Below, in pieces: positions 51,633-59,522 of a DNA stretch of 64,000 bases; the first letter of the stretch is position 1; each line of letters begins with the position of its first letter. The stretch is from NCBI RefSeq assembly GCF_007993045.1, contig NZ_VOOR01000005.1, positions 124,001 to 188,000 of the forward strand, read 5' to 3'. Source of the DNA: Phaeodactylibacter luteus (GTDB lineage Bacteria; Bacteroidota; Bacteroidia; Chitinophagales; Saprospiraceae). Under the pieces are notes generated by a model. The model searched no databases. It saw nothing but the letters and a program-made list of their open reading frames with translations, and was not told the DNA's origin. A program made the translations under genes and the position numbers.

Positions 51633-52958
51633 TTAGATCAGCCCCCGTGACTTTAGCTCCAGGTATTTGTTGACGGTGCTTACTGACAGGTCTTCGGGGC
51701 GGGTCAGTACCGATTGTATGCCGTACTGCCTAAGCACCTGCACCATCTGCCCTTTTTCGCTCAGGAACTGACGGGCAACGGTCTGATGGTAAATGTCTTC
51801 CAGAGTAGCTGCAGGCTGCTCTACAAAGCCCCGGATTTCTGTGTTCTCGAAAAAGATGACGACCAAGAGGTGGGTACGGCTGATGCGGCGCAGCATTGGC
51901 AGAGCCCGCTCCAGGGCAAACTGGCTTTCAAAATTGGTGAACAGCAAAATCAAGCTTCGGCCGCCTATCAGTTTGCGGGTAGCCTGGTACAGCAGCTCGT
52001 AGTCTGCTTCGCCCTGGCGCTCCCGCTCCTTGTAGAGTGCCTGCAATATCTTGTTCAGGTGGGCACCTTTGCTATCGGCTTTCAGGGTAGCCCCCAGCTT
52101 GTCCGAAAAAGTGATCAGCCCCGCCCGGTCGTGTTTCCTGAGCACGATATTGGAAATAGCCAAGCTCGCGTTGATGGCATAATCCATGAGGCTCAGCCCC
52201 CCGAAGGGCATCTTCATCACCCGGCTCTTGTCAATGATAGCATATACCTGCTGCGACCGCTCGTCCTCGTATTGATTGACCATAAGAGCTCCTCGGCGGC
52301 TGCTCGCTTTCCAATTGATACTCCGGTAGTCGTCCCCTCTAACGTAGTTCTTGATCTGCTCAAACTCGTAGCTGTGCCCAATCCTCCGGATTTTCTTAAT
52401 GCCCGGCTGTTGTGCCAGGCGGTCCATTGCCCGGAGCTCCAGCTGCCGCATCTGCAATACGGAAGGATAGACCGGTACCTCTGCTTCAGCAGGAAGGCGG
52501 AGCCTGCGCTCTAATAGCCCAATAGCGGTCGAGAGGAAGAGGTTGATGTGGCCAAAAGCATAGCTGCCCCGCTCGCCTGGCCTGACTGTATAAGCCGTTT
52601 GCCCGTGCTCTCCAGCCTTCAGCTGCAGCTGCTGCTGAAAATCCCTTTTCTGGAATTGTACCGGCAGCTCGTCAATCAGGCGGAGACGGAGCGGGTAAGG
52701 GCTTTCGTTCTCTACTACTATCTTAATGGCAGACTCATCCCCCAGCCCCATCATTTTTGGCAACTTCCTGCTGGCCTTCACCACCATCTTGGGGCTGAAC
52801 AGCAGCAGACCGTCCAAGATAGCAACCGACAGCAGCAAGACCAGCAAGGCCTGCACTACAGGGAACAAAGGCGCTGCCCAGAAGCTGAGGACAAATAGGA
52901 TAGCCAAGCCGCCAAAGGACAGGAAAAAACGGTTGGTGAGGAAAAGGGGCTTCAGCAT
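51633..52958 (-). CDS. DUF58 domain protein
   Basis: 441 residues. Two adjacent N-terminal membrane helices (about 8-30 and 33-52), then a beta-rich extracytoplasmic part and a DUF58 / von Willebrand A-like domain (about 190-330): the typical motif FEQIKNYVRGDDYRSINWKASSRRG and the MIDAS-like segment YAIIDKSRVM. DUF58 proteins are nearly always paired with MoxR ATPases, as here. The start overlaps the MoxR stop by one base (TAATG), so translation is coupled. Likely part of an inner-membrane complex served by the ATPase; precise role unknown. Confidence 0.9.
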   Translation of the reverse strand: MLKPLFLTNRFFLSFGGLAILFVLSFWAAPLFPVVQALLVLLLSVAILDGLLLFSPKMVVKASRKLPKMMGLGDESAIKIVVENESPYPLRLRLIDELPVQFQKRDFQQQLQLKAGEHGQTAYTVRPGERGSYAFGHINLFLSTAIGLLERRLRLPAEAEVPVYPSVLQMRQLELRAMDRLAQQPGIKKIRRIGHSYEFEQIKNYVRGDDYRSINWKASSRRGALMVNQYEDERSQQVYAIIDKSRVMKMPFGGLSLMDYAINASLAISNIVLRKHDRAGLITFSDKLGATLKADSKGAHLNKILQALYKERERQGEADYELLYQATRKLIGGRSLILLFTNFESQFALERALPMLRRISRTHLLVVIFFENTEIRGFVEQPAATLEDIYHQTVARQFLSEKGQMVQVLRQYGIQSVLTRPEDLSVSTVNKYLELKSRGLI

Positions 52959-53983
52959 TAGCGGGGCACTTCTATGCGTTCAATAATTGCTCCGATAACC
53001 TCCCGAGTGGACATGCCTTCCATCTCCCGCTCCGGTGTGAGTATGATGCGGTGGTTGAGGACCGGGTAAGCCACATACTGTATGTCTTCGGGGGTGACAA
53101 AATCGCGCCCCTGCATGGCGGCCACCGCCTTGGACATGCGCAGTATGGCGAGGGAAGCCCGGGGGGAAGCCCCAAGGTACAAGTCGCCGTTGTTGCGGGT
53201 GTCGTGTACCATTTGGGCAATGTAATCCAAGAGCTCTTCCCGTATATGCACCGTCTGCACCAGCTCTTGGCACTCCAGTATCTCAGCAGCGGTGAACACC
53301 GGGCGCACTTGCTCCCGCTGTTTCTGCTTGAAGTCGGAGCGGAACCGCCTGAGGATAGCCCGCTCTTCTTCTAGGGAAGGGTATTCGAGAATGATTTTCA
53401 CCAGGAAACGATCGAGCTGTGCCTCCGGGAGTTTGTACGTGCCCTCCTGCTCGATGGGGTTCTGTGTGGCAATAACAAAGAAGGGCTTCTCCATAGGGTG
53501 GGTAGCCCCATCTACGGTCACTTGGTACTCCTCCATCACCTCAAACAGGGCCGCTTGTGTTTTAGCTGGCGCCCGGTTGATCTCATCAATCAGCACGATA
53601 TTGGAAAACACCGGCCCTGGGTTGAAGGAAAATCCGGAAGACTGCATGTTGAAGACCGTAGTGCCCACTACATCGCTGGGCATGAGGTCGGGCGTAAACT
53701 GGATACGGGAAAAACCAGTGTCCAAAGCCTGTGCCAATAGCTTGGCCGTAAGGGTTTTGGCGATGCCCGGTACCCCTTCTAGGAGGACATGCCCGCCGGA
53801 GAACAGTGCGGCCATTAAAAGATCGAGCATATCTTCCTGCCCGACGATGAGCTTCTGCAGTTCTTCCCTCACCCGCTCCACTGCGATGCGGATAGGCTGC
53901 ATAGCAGTGGGCTGCACTTCTTCAAAGGGGCCCTCCTCTGGGTTCTGTTCTGGGGTATCGGGGTTGAGGTTGGTATTTTCCAT
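52958..53983 (-). CDS. MoxR-family AAA+ ATPase
   Basis: 341 residues; cytoplasmic AAA+ chaperone-like ATPase. Walker A GVPGIAKT (70-77), Walker B IDEIN (132-136), sensor 1 in IATQNPIEQEGTYKLPEAQLDRF, and the sensor 2 / lid part with GASPRASLAI. The acidic N-terminal 30 residues are unstructured. MoxR proteins use ATP to assemble or activate vWA/DUF58 partners; the partner is the next gene, overlapping by one base. It lies nine bases after the DUF4350 gene in the same operon. Confidence 0.95.
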   Translation of the reverse strand: MENTNLNPDTPEQNPEEGPFEEVQPTAMQPIRIAVERVREELQKLIVGQEDMLDLLMAALFSGGHVLLEGVPGIAKTLTAKLLAQALDTGFSRIQFTPDLMPSDVVGTTVFNMQSSGFSFNPGPVFSNIVLIDEINRAPAKTQAALFEVMEEYQVTVDGATHPMEKPFFVIATQNPIEQEGTYKLPEAQLDRFLVKIILEYPSLEEERAILRRFRSDFKQKQREQVRPVFTAAEILECQELVQTVHIREELLDYIAQMVHDTRNNGDLYLGASPRASLAILRMSKAVAAMQGRDFVTPEDIQYVAYPVLNHRIILTPEREMEGMSTREVIGAIIERIEVPR

Positions 53984-53992
53984 GTGCTTAGG

Positions 53993-55270
53993 TTACTTGC
54001 TGTGTTGGTAAAAATGGTATATGAGCTGGTGGAACTCTGCCAGTGCTTTGCCCGAAAGATGGGGCGAGCTCTGTATGTTCCGGTAGTAAGTCAGCAGGCG
54101 CTCAATGTGAGGCAGGGCTATGCCCGACCGGCTGCTCAGCTGTTGAGCGAGCACGGGGTTGGGCTCTGCCAAGCTGATGTGGTAGCGTTCGCGGATGTGC
54201 TGTTGCAAAAGCCGCATTTGCTGTAGGGCCAGCTGCCGGTGCTTGTTCTGCAAAAAAGCCAGGCGGCCAATGGCGCGGACGAACTCCAATGAGGTATTCC
54301 GGTTGGGCTCAAGCACTGGCACAATGCGCTGCTGCCGCTTAGAGCGGAACAGTAGGAACAACAGCCCGAGGGCGAGCAGCAGGTACCAGGCCCAGGCCAA
54401 GGGCGGCTGGCTCAGGATGTATTGCAGGGGGCTTTTGTCTGACAAAGAGCGTTCTGCAAGCGGGAAATCGAAGTCCGAGGATTCAGGCACCTGAGCATAG
54501 CGGTCCCAATAGACAGGGCCGGCCGCGTCCCAAAATGCGAACAACCGGCTGACGTAAGCCAGGCCATTGCTGTCTACCAAAGATAGATTGGATAAGGCCA
54601 GCGGCATAGTGTGCAGGTAGAAGTACCCTGCCCCATAGGGCTGCCGGGCAAAATGCGTATACCCTGGGCTGCCCCCGATGGGCTCTAGCCCATTGGCCTC
54701 AGCTTCAGTACAGAGCAGGCTATCGGGCAGATAACTCCAATGGTAAGGGCGCAGCTTACCGAAGGTGCGGTACTCACAGCGCAGGGCGCTGTCCATCTGC
54801 AACGGGGCGGGGTAAAAGCCCGTGTAGGCCAGGCTGTCTTCGTAATAGCTATAGCCGCCCCACTGCCGTTGTGTACATAGCGTATCGTACAAGCGCAGCC
54901 CTAGCTGGTACGGCAAGCTTTTGCTGCTGACAAAAGCGGTATTGCCTGCTGCCACAAACTTCAACAGCTGCTCCTGATCGGCAGAATCCATGTAGACGGC
55001 TTCCCCGACGAAAAGGTAGGTGCCCCGTTCTGCTTCCACTGGGAGTACGCCCCGGATGCTGTCTCTCAACACCTGAATGGAGTCGGCATTAAAATACCCT
55101 TTGGCCAACTCCATGAACAGGGCCGTACCGTAGGGTGCTGTGCTGCTGGCCTCGTAGGTCTCGCGCCAGTCCACCATGGGCTTGCGCCCTTTGTAGAACA
55201 ACAGGGCCAGCACGCCGCCCGCGGCCAGCAGTGCAACCCCTATTATAATGCCCCGGCGTTTACTGATCAT
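53993..55270 (-). CDS. DUF4350-type membrane protein
   Basis: 425 residues. N-terminal membrane helix (IIIGVALLAAGGVLALLFY), a soluble domain resembling DUF4350 (DWRETYEASSTAPYGTALFMELAKGYF near 34-60; FVGEAVYMDSADQEQLLKFVAAGNTAFVSS), a second membrane helix (about 287-306, AWYLLLALGLLFLLF) and a helical cytoplasmic tail. This architecture regularly occurs beside MoxR-DUF58-DUF4129 genes. The function is unknown. It overlaps the DUF4129 gene stop by 4 bases (ATGA). Confidence 0.82.
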   Translation of the reverse strand: MISKRRGIIIGVALLAAGGVLALLFYKGRKPMVDWRETYEASSTAPYGTALFMELAKGYFNADSIQVLRDSIRGVLPVEAERGTYLFVGEAVYMDSADQEQLLKFVAAGNTAFVSSKSLPYQLGLRLYDTLCTQRQWGGYSYYEDSLAYTGFYPAPLQMDSALRCEYRTFGKLRPYHWSYLPDSLLCTEAEANGLEPIGGSPGYTHFARQPYGAGYFYLHTMPLALSNLSLVDSNGLAYVSRLFAFWDAAGPVYWDRYAQVPESSDFDFPLAERSLSDKSPLQYILSQPPLAWAWYLLLALGLLFLLFRSKRQQRIVPVLEPNRNTSLEFVRAIGRLAFLQNKHRQLALQQMRLLQQHIRERYHISLAEPNPVLAQQLSSRSGIALPHIERLLTYYRNIQSSPHLSGKALAEFHQLIYHFYQHSK

Positions 55271-56043
55271 AGCCCTTGGTTTTTCGGGTTGGCCGCACTG
55301 CGGATGTCCTGCACCAGTTGTTCAAACTGTGGGCGGAGATGGAAAAAGGTTTGCTCGCTTACGGGCCGATTGCCGTACCAGGCCTGCTCAAAACGGAGGG
55401 TCGCCTGCTCAAAAGCCCTGCGGAAAGGAGAGCTGTTCAACTCCCTTGCGTACTGCCTGTTGGTCTTGTCCCGGGCCCATTGTACCAGCCCTTCTTCTGA
55501 AAGCGACTGCAGTACCCAAAGGTAATATAAACGGACAGCCAAGGTATAAGCTTGCTGCCTTACTGCCTGTTGGATATGGGCTTCCAAATCCGCGCTGGCC
55601 AGGTTGGCTTCTATCTCTTCCAGCCCCCCTTCCTCCATCAGCTTTACCGGTTCTACATGGGGGTTGGGCGGGGTGCGCCTCAGCCCGATCAGATAGCGCA
55701 GCAGGAAGGCGATGACCACCGCAGCCATTAGGAACAGCAGTATTCTCAGGATCAGCAGTATAGTTTCTGGCGCTACCGGGGCGGAAGTGCTGCCACCGCT
55801 CCTTGTTCCGGGCTGCCGTTCGCCTCCTCCCCGGGCCGTCTCGCTGCGGCTACTTTCTTCGTCCGACTGCCCCCGGCTGCCAGTGCTGTAGTCTATCCTT
55901 TTGCGTACTTCCTGCCAGCCGGCATCATCAACTTTGGCCGGGCCAAGGGGCGTATCGGAAGACTGCTGCCCGGGCGCTGTAGCCGGCAGCAGGCTCAGAC
56001 AGCCCAAGAGTAGTAATGCCCAATATGATGGCCTCATAGTCAT
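55267..56043 (-). CDS. DUF4129-type membrane protein
   Basis: 258 residues. Signal peptide (YWALLLLGCLSLLPATAPGQQ), a low-complexity Ser/Arg/Gly-rich segment (about 60-90), a membrane helix (about 94-118, ILLILRILLFLMAAVVIAFLLRYL) and a C-terminal helical domain (WARDKTNRQYARELNSSPFRRAFEQATLRFEQAWYG), as in DUF4129. In this type of operon it is a structural partner of the DUF4350 and DUF58 proteins. Its start shares one base with the SpoIIM gene stop (TAATG). Confidence 0.82.
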   Translation of the reverse strand: MTMRPSYWALLLLGCLSLLPATAPGQQSSDTPLGPAKVDDAGWQEVRKRIDYSTGSRGQSDEESSRSETARGGGERQPGTRSGGSTSAPVAPETILLILRILLFLMAAVVIAFLLRYLIGLRRTPPNPHVEPVKLMEEGGLEEIEANLASADLEAHIQQAVRQQAYTLAVRLYYLWVLQSLSEEGLVQWARDKTNRQYARELNSSPFRRAFEQATLRFEQAWYGNRPVSEQTFFHLRPQFEQLVQDIRSAANPKNQGL

Positions 56044-57884
56044 TATTCTTTCGCCAAGCCCCGGATGCGGCCTGCTTTTTTAATTTCCTTGATCCGCGCG
56101 CGCAGCGCAGGCGCTTCCTGTATTTCCCGTAAGGTAGCGTACAGCAGCCCTCCGGAGATGAAACCGATGCCCATGACAAAGTAGAAGGCCCAGACACTGA
56201 TAAAAGTAAACAATACGGCGGAAAACTGCTCCATCGCCCCGGGCTCCAGCTGAACAACCCAAGTGAACAGATCGAGGAAGAACCAGGCCAAAGCCGTATT
56301 GACCAGGGAGAAAAACAATAGCCCGGTAATGCCAATAACGAGCCCAAGCCCTATGCTACGGCTCAGGTTGGGCAGCCATAGTTGAAAAGCGCGCGCGCCT
56401 GCCTTGAGCACCCCCCGCTTACCGTGCAGGGCGTCGAATGCCCACACCATTGGCAGGTACAGCCCCAGCAAAATCAGGATGGGCGTAAAACTTGAATTGG
56501 TAAAGAAAAATATAGCAAGCAGGCCTGCTGCAGGTACTGCCCGGCTGACTTCCCACGCCTTGACCCGCCGTTCCGGCTGCTCTGCCCTGAGCAGCCGCCT
56601 CCAAACTACAAAACTGACCAAGGCGAACCCCAGCCAGTTGGCGAAGGGGGCCAAAGGGGCATCTGCGTTATTGAAAAACTGGCCTGCTGCCCCAAGGCTT
56701 TCAAATACACCCGAAGGGAACCGGAACCGGCTGGCCGGCAGGGCTTCCCCTGGCAGGAATGCTAAGGCAATGAAAGCCAGGCTGCTCACTGTGGCCGCCC
56801 CTGCCAATGGCCAGAAATGCGCCCGCAGAAAAGTGAAGGTGGCAGAAAAGATGGCGCCTGTAGATGCTACTGTGCCAAAAGGCAGAGCAGGGGCTGCCCC
56901 CCCGGCTATACCTCTACTTTCTTCCCTTGTGCCCGCAGCGATCTGAGCACGGATATGAGGGTACCAGACAAAATAGATGAGCACGAAAGCCAGGCAGAGG
57001 GCGATGAAGGCCCCACGGAGGAGGTCCGGCGTCTGGGTGTGGCGCGTAAGGTAGCCTTCTATAAAGCCTGCCGCGATGATGACCGGTGCTATGCCTGCCA
57101 TAATCTTCACGCCCCGGCGCGCCGACTGCTGAAAGGCCTGCCAGCGGGTGTAGGTGCCGGGGAAAGCCAGCCCCCTGCCCATGGTAATGCCAGCTGTGCC
57201 GGCTATGATGATGGCCGAAATTTCTAGCGTACCGTGTATCCAGACCGTAAGGAAGGACTCCCAGAACAGATCCCGCTCTATGAAAAAGTACTGGAAAGCC
57301 CCCAACATTATCCCATTGCGGATGAGCACAGCTATGCTGCCGATCATGAAGAATGCGCCGGTCACGAAGGTGAGAAAGGCGACCCACAGGTTGTTGATGG
57401 TAATGCCGAGCGACATCCCCAGCTCCCCTTTCTGTTTGTAAACGGCCATGGGGTCGCCAGAGGCTATATTCTCCAAGGTCATGTCTACGTAGCGGTCTCC
57501 CAAGATGACCCGCAGGAACTCGGGGTCCATAGCGCTAGAGACCATGCCTATGAGCATAGCCAGCACGAACAGCAAAAAGGACAGGCGGAAAGCCCCGCGG
57601 GCCTCGTACATCAGCAGGGGCAGCTCCTCGGTCCAAAAGGTTAGCAGGCGGCGGGCGGAGGAGCGGCGGTTGCGGTAAAGGCTGGCAAAGACTTTTTGCG
57701 CCAGGTTGTTGAGGTATACCCGAACCGAGCGGTTGGGGTAGAAGGTACGGGAGTAGGACAGGTCGTCTGTTACCTGTACGAAAAGCTCGTTCAGGGCTTC
57801 CGGGTCGCGGGCACCTTCATCCAGGGCTTCTTCAAAGCGCTGCCATTTTTCTTGGTTCTGCCTTATAAAACGGGTTTCGCGCAT
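56043..57884 (-). CDS. SpoIIM-family integral membrane protein, double-length
   Basis: 613 residues. The N-terminal half (about 100-300) matches the stage II sporulation protein M family: MLIGMVSSAMDP, NNLWVAFLTFVTGAFFMIGS, LIRNGIMLGAFQYFF, and FLTVWIHGTLEISAIIIAG, about six membrane helices. The second half adds another group of about six helices (about 305-600), making a fusion longer than ordinary SpoIIM (about 200 residues). The first ~85 residues are a soluble helical domain. First gene of the MoxR operon; in non-sporulating bacteria such proteins commonly accompany MoxR and RDD genes. Role unknown. Confidence 0.85.
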   Translation of the reverse strand: MRETRFIRQNQEKWQRFEEALDEGARDPEALNELFVQVTDDLSYSRTFYPNRSVRVYLNNLAQKVFASLYRNRRSSARRLLTFWTEELPLLMYEARGAFRLSFLLFVLAMLIGMVSSAMDPEFLRVILGDRYVDMTLENIASGDPMAVYKQKGELGMSLGITINNLWVAFLTFVTGAFFMIGSIAVLIRNGIMLGAFQYFFIERDLFWESFLTVWIHGTLEISAIIIAGTAGITMGRGLAFPGTYTRWQAFQQSARRGVKIMAGIAPVIIAAGFIEGYLTRHTQTPDLLRGAFIALCLAFVLIYFVWYPHIRAQIAAGTREESRGIAGGAAPALPFGTVASTGAIFSATFTFLRAHFWPLAGAATVSSLAFIALAFLPGEALPASRFRFPSGVFESLGAAGQFFNNADAPLAPFANWLGFALVSFVVWRRLLRAEQPERRVKAWEVSRAVPAAGLLAIFFFTNSSFTPILILLGLYLPMVWAFDALHGKRGVLKAGARAFQLWLPNLSRSIGLGLVIGITGLLFFSLVNTALAWFFLDLFTWVVQLEPGAMEQFSAVLFTFISVWAFYFVMGIGFISGGLLYATLREIQEAPALRARIKEIKKAGRIRGLAKE

Positions 57885-58064
57885 GTGCTTTATGTTCTTT
57901 GAGGGGGTACCTGGCTACCTAATCAAAAAAAGTGAACTGTTGTTGAGTTGCAAAAGCCACTAAGGTGTACAACAGCATATCGCAGGTTTGGAATTTGTTG
58001 ATATTTTTAAAATCCAGGCTTTATGAACCGATTTTTTTACAGGATTTTCAATTAGCCAGCTAAG

Positions 58065-58163
58065 CTCAAATGTAGCGGCTCCGCCGGAACCCTGCCGGCC
58101 ATGCTCGCACAGCGGGCAGGCGTAGATCCTTGATTTTCGTAATGAAACTCCTCCAAGCAAGCG
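58065..58163 (+). repeat. Family-4 hairpin repeat, copy a
   Basis: CTCAAATGTAGCGGCTCCGCCG, CCTGCC...GGCAGG stem around CATGCTCGCACAGC, then CCTTGATTTTCGTAATG and CTCCAAGCAAGC. It aligns along its whole length with the copies at 14011 and 41850. It lies just before family-1 copy I. Confidence 0.6.
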
Positions 58164-58185
58164 CTTAGCTTTATGGTGGAACCGG

Positions 58186-58321
58186 CCTAGCGCTGCGGAG
58201 GGGTGGAAGCCCGGCAGGGCCGAGCGAAGAGCGAGCCCCGCAGCATAGCGGCACCTGCCCGCTGGCAGGGGCAGGCCCCCTCACATCGGGCAGGGCAAAA
58301 AACATAACCTGGTTAGTGCCC
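58186..58321 (-). repeat. Family-1 dispersed repeat, copy I (shortened)
   Basis: Minus-oriented: GGCCTAGCGCTGCGGAGGGGTGG, GGGCCGAGCGAAGAGCGAG, GGCAGGGGCAGGCCC, ending CCTGGTTAGTGCCC. The part beyond the GGCC end is not homologous. With the family-4 copy it accounts for much of the 57885-58440 divergent spacer. Confidence 0.78.
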
Positions 58322-58440
58322 AGGCACTATGTTAGTAAAAATGCCGGACTCTGTCGGTATGCCTGCTGCAATTAAAAAACGCTATTAGGGCTAAAAAAGG
58401 ATATCTTAGCCCATCTGGCTTAAATAAACTAGCTGGCCGC

Positions 58441-59184
58441 ATGAACCAGATTGCCATCCGCACTTCCCAGAATGTTGTAATCGAGTATGAGCTGGCTACG
58501 CTCCGGGAGCGTGCCTTTGCTTTTTTCATTGACCTGCTCGCCATATTGATGGTGTATGTGGTAGCCACCTTTTTCTTATTGGCCAAAATAGTGGGAAACC
58601 TTGGCAGCGGCATGCTGGAGGGGGCGCTTTACAGCTTGGTGCCCCTTGCGCTCTTCATGGGCTACCACCTGTTTTCGGAAATCAGTATGCATGGGCAAAC
58701 CTGGGGGAAGCGGGCGATGGGGCTAAGGGTGGTCAGGCTCGACGGGCAAGAAGCAGGGCTGAGCGACTACCTGCTCAGGGCAGTCTTCCACATGGTAGAC
58801 ACCCTCTTCTCGGGGGGCATATTGGCGGCCCTGGCCATCAGCTCTAGCCATCACAATCAGCGGCTGGGGGACATGACCGCGAATACTACGGTCATCAGGT
58901 TGAAGCCCAGCCTGGGCTTTCAGCTGGGCGATATTCTGCGCATTGATTCCATAGACAGCTATCAAGTGACTTACCCGCAGGTGCAGGAGCTGGCTGAGCA
59001 AGACATGATACTGATCAAGAACGCGGTAGCCCGCTATAAGGCCCACCGCAACAAGGCGCATGAGCTGGCGGTACAGGAGCTTTCTGCTCATATGCAACAG
59101 CTTTTAGACCTTGATACCCTGCCGCCCGATCCGGTCAGCTTCCTCAATACCTTGGTGCGCGATTATATTGTGCTCACCCGTTGA
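58441..59184 (+). CDS. RDD-family membrane protein
   Basis: 247 residues. The RDD domain spans about 15-155: ERAFAFFIDLLAILMVYVVATFFLL (first helix with the Asp), SLVPLALFMGYHLFSEIS, then GQTWGKRAMGLRVVRLDG, and a third helix near LFSGGILAALAI. A soluble helical C-terminal tail (about 170-245) follows. RDD proteins are of unclear function, some linked to ion exchange. It is divergent from the SpoIIM-MoxR operon; RDD and SpoIIM genes are usually neighbours in Bacteroidota, so it likely belongs to the same module. Confidence 0.88.
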   Translation: MNQIAIRTSQNVVIEYELATLRERAFAFFIDLLAILMVYVVATFFLLAKIVGNLGSGMLEGALYSLVPLALFMGYHLFSEISMHGQTWGKRAMGLRVVRLDGQEAGLSDYLLRAVFHMVDTLFSGGILAALAISSSHHNQRLGDMTANTTVIRLKPSLGFQLGDILRIDSIDSYQVTYPQVQELAEQDMILIKNAVARYKAHRNKAHELAVQELSAHMQQLLDLDTLPPDPVSFLNTLVRDYIVLTR

Positions 59185-59196
59185 CACCGCTGCCTG

Positions 59197-59413
59197 TTGC
59201 TATCGGGCGTAAGCCAGATTACCGTTTTTGGGCTTGCCCCCTCCGCAAGGATAGGGGCCTGCCCCTGCCAAAAGGCAGGTGCCGCTATGCTGCGGGGCTC
59301 GCTGCCCGCTCGGCCCTGACGGGCTTCCCACCCCTCCGCAGCGCTAGGCCAATGCCAAGCTAAAGCCGGAAAGCATAGACGCCTGCGGTATTTTGGCTTA
59401 TGCCTTTGCTATC
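59197..59413 (+). repeat. Family-1 dispersed repeat, copy J, with 8-bp target duplication
   Basis: Core 59205-59405 (201 bp), from GGGCGTAAGCCAGATT to TTTTGGCTTATGCCT. It is flanked by TTGCTATC on both sides (59197-59204, 59406-59413). The terminal CGTAAGCCA and TGGCTTATGC pair. It has an extra hairpin unit relative to copy H. Confidence 0.9.
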
Positions 59414-59493
59414 TTACCAGGCTGGCATACACTTTTTAAGCGGCAGCCCTGACGCTTAGCCCCCGTGAGGCTCCAACAAAGCTGCCGATTGCC

Positions 59494-59501
59494 TACCTTT
59501 G
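59494..59501 (+). promoter_or_regulatory. Putative -7 element for rlmD
   Basis: TACCTTTG (TAnnTTTG consensus) 22 bases before the ATG; no clear -33 element at the standard distance. Confidence 0.42.
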
Positions 59502-59522
59502 CCGCCGATAAGAAAATGAACC

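Noticed and set aside
12629-59413. The GC-rich repeats as a CRISPR array
   Set aside because: The copies are far apart, in both orientations, with inverted ends and target duplications; there is no regular spacing and no cas gene.
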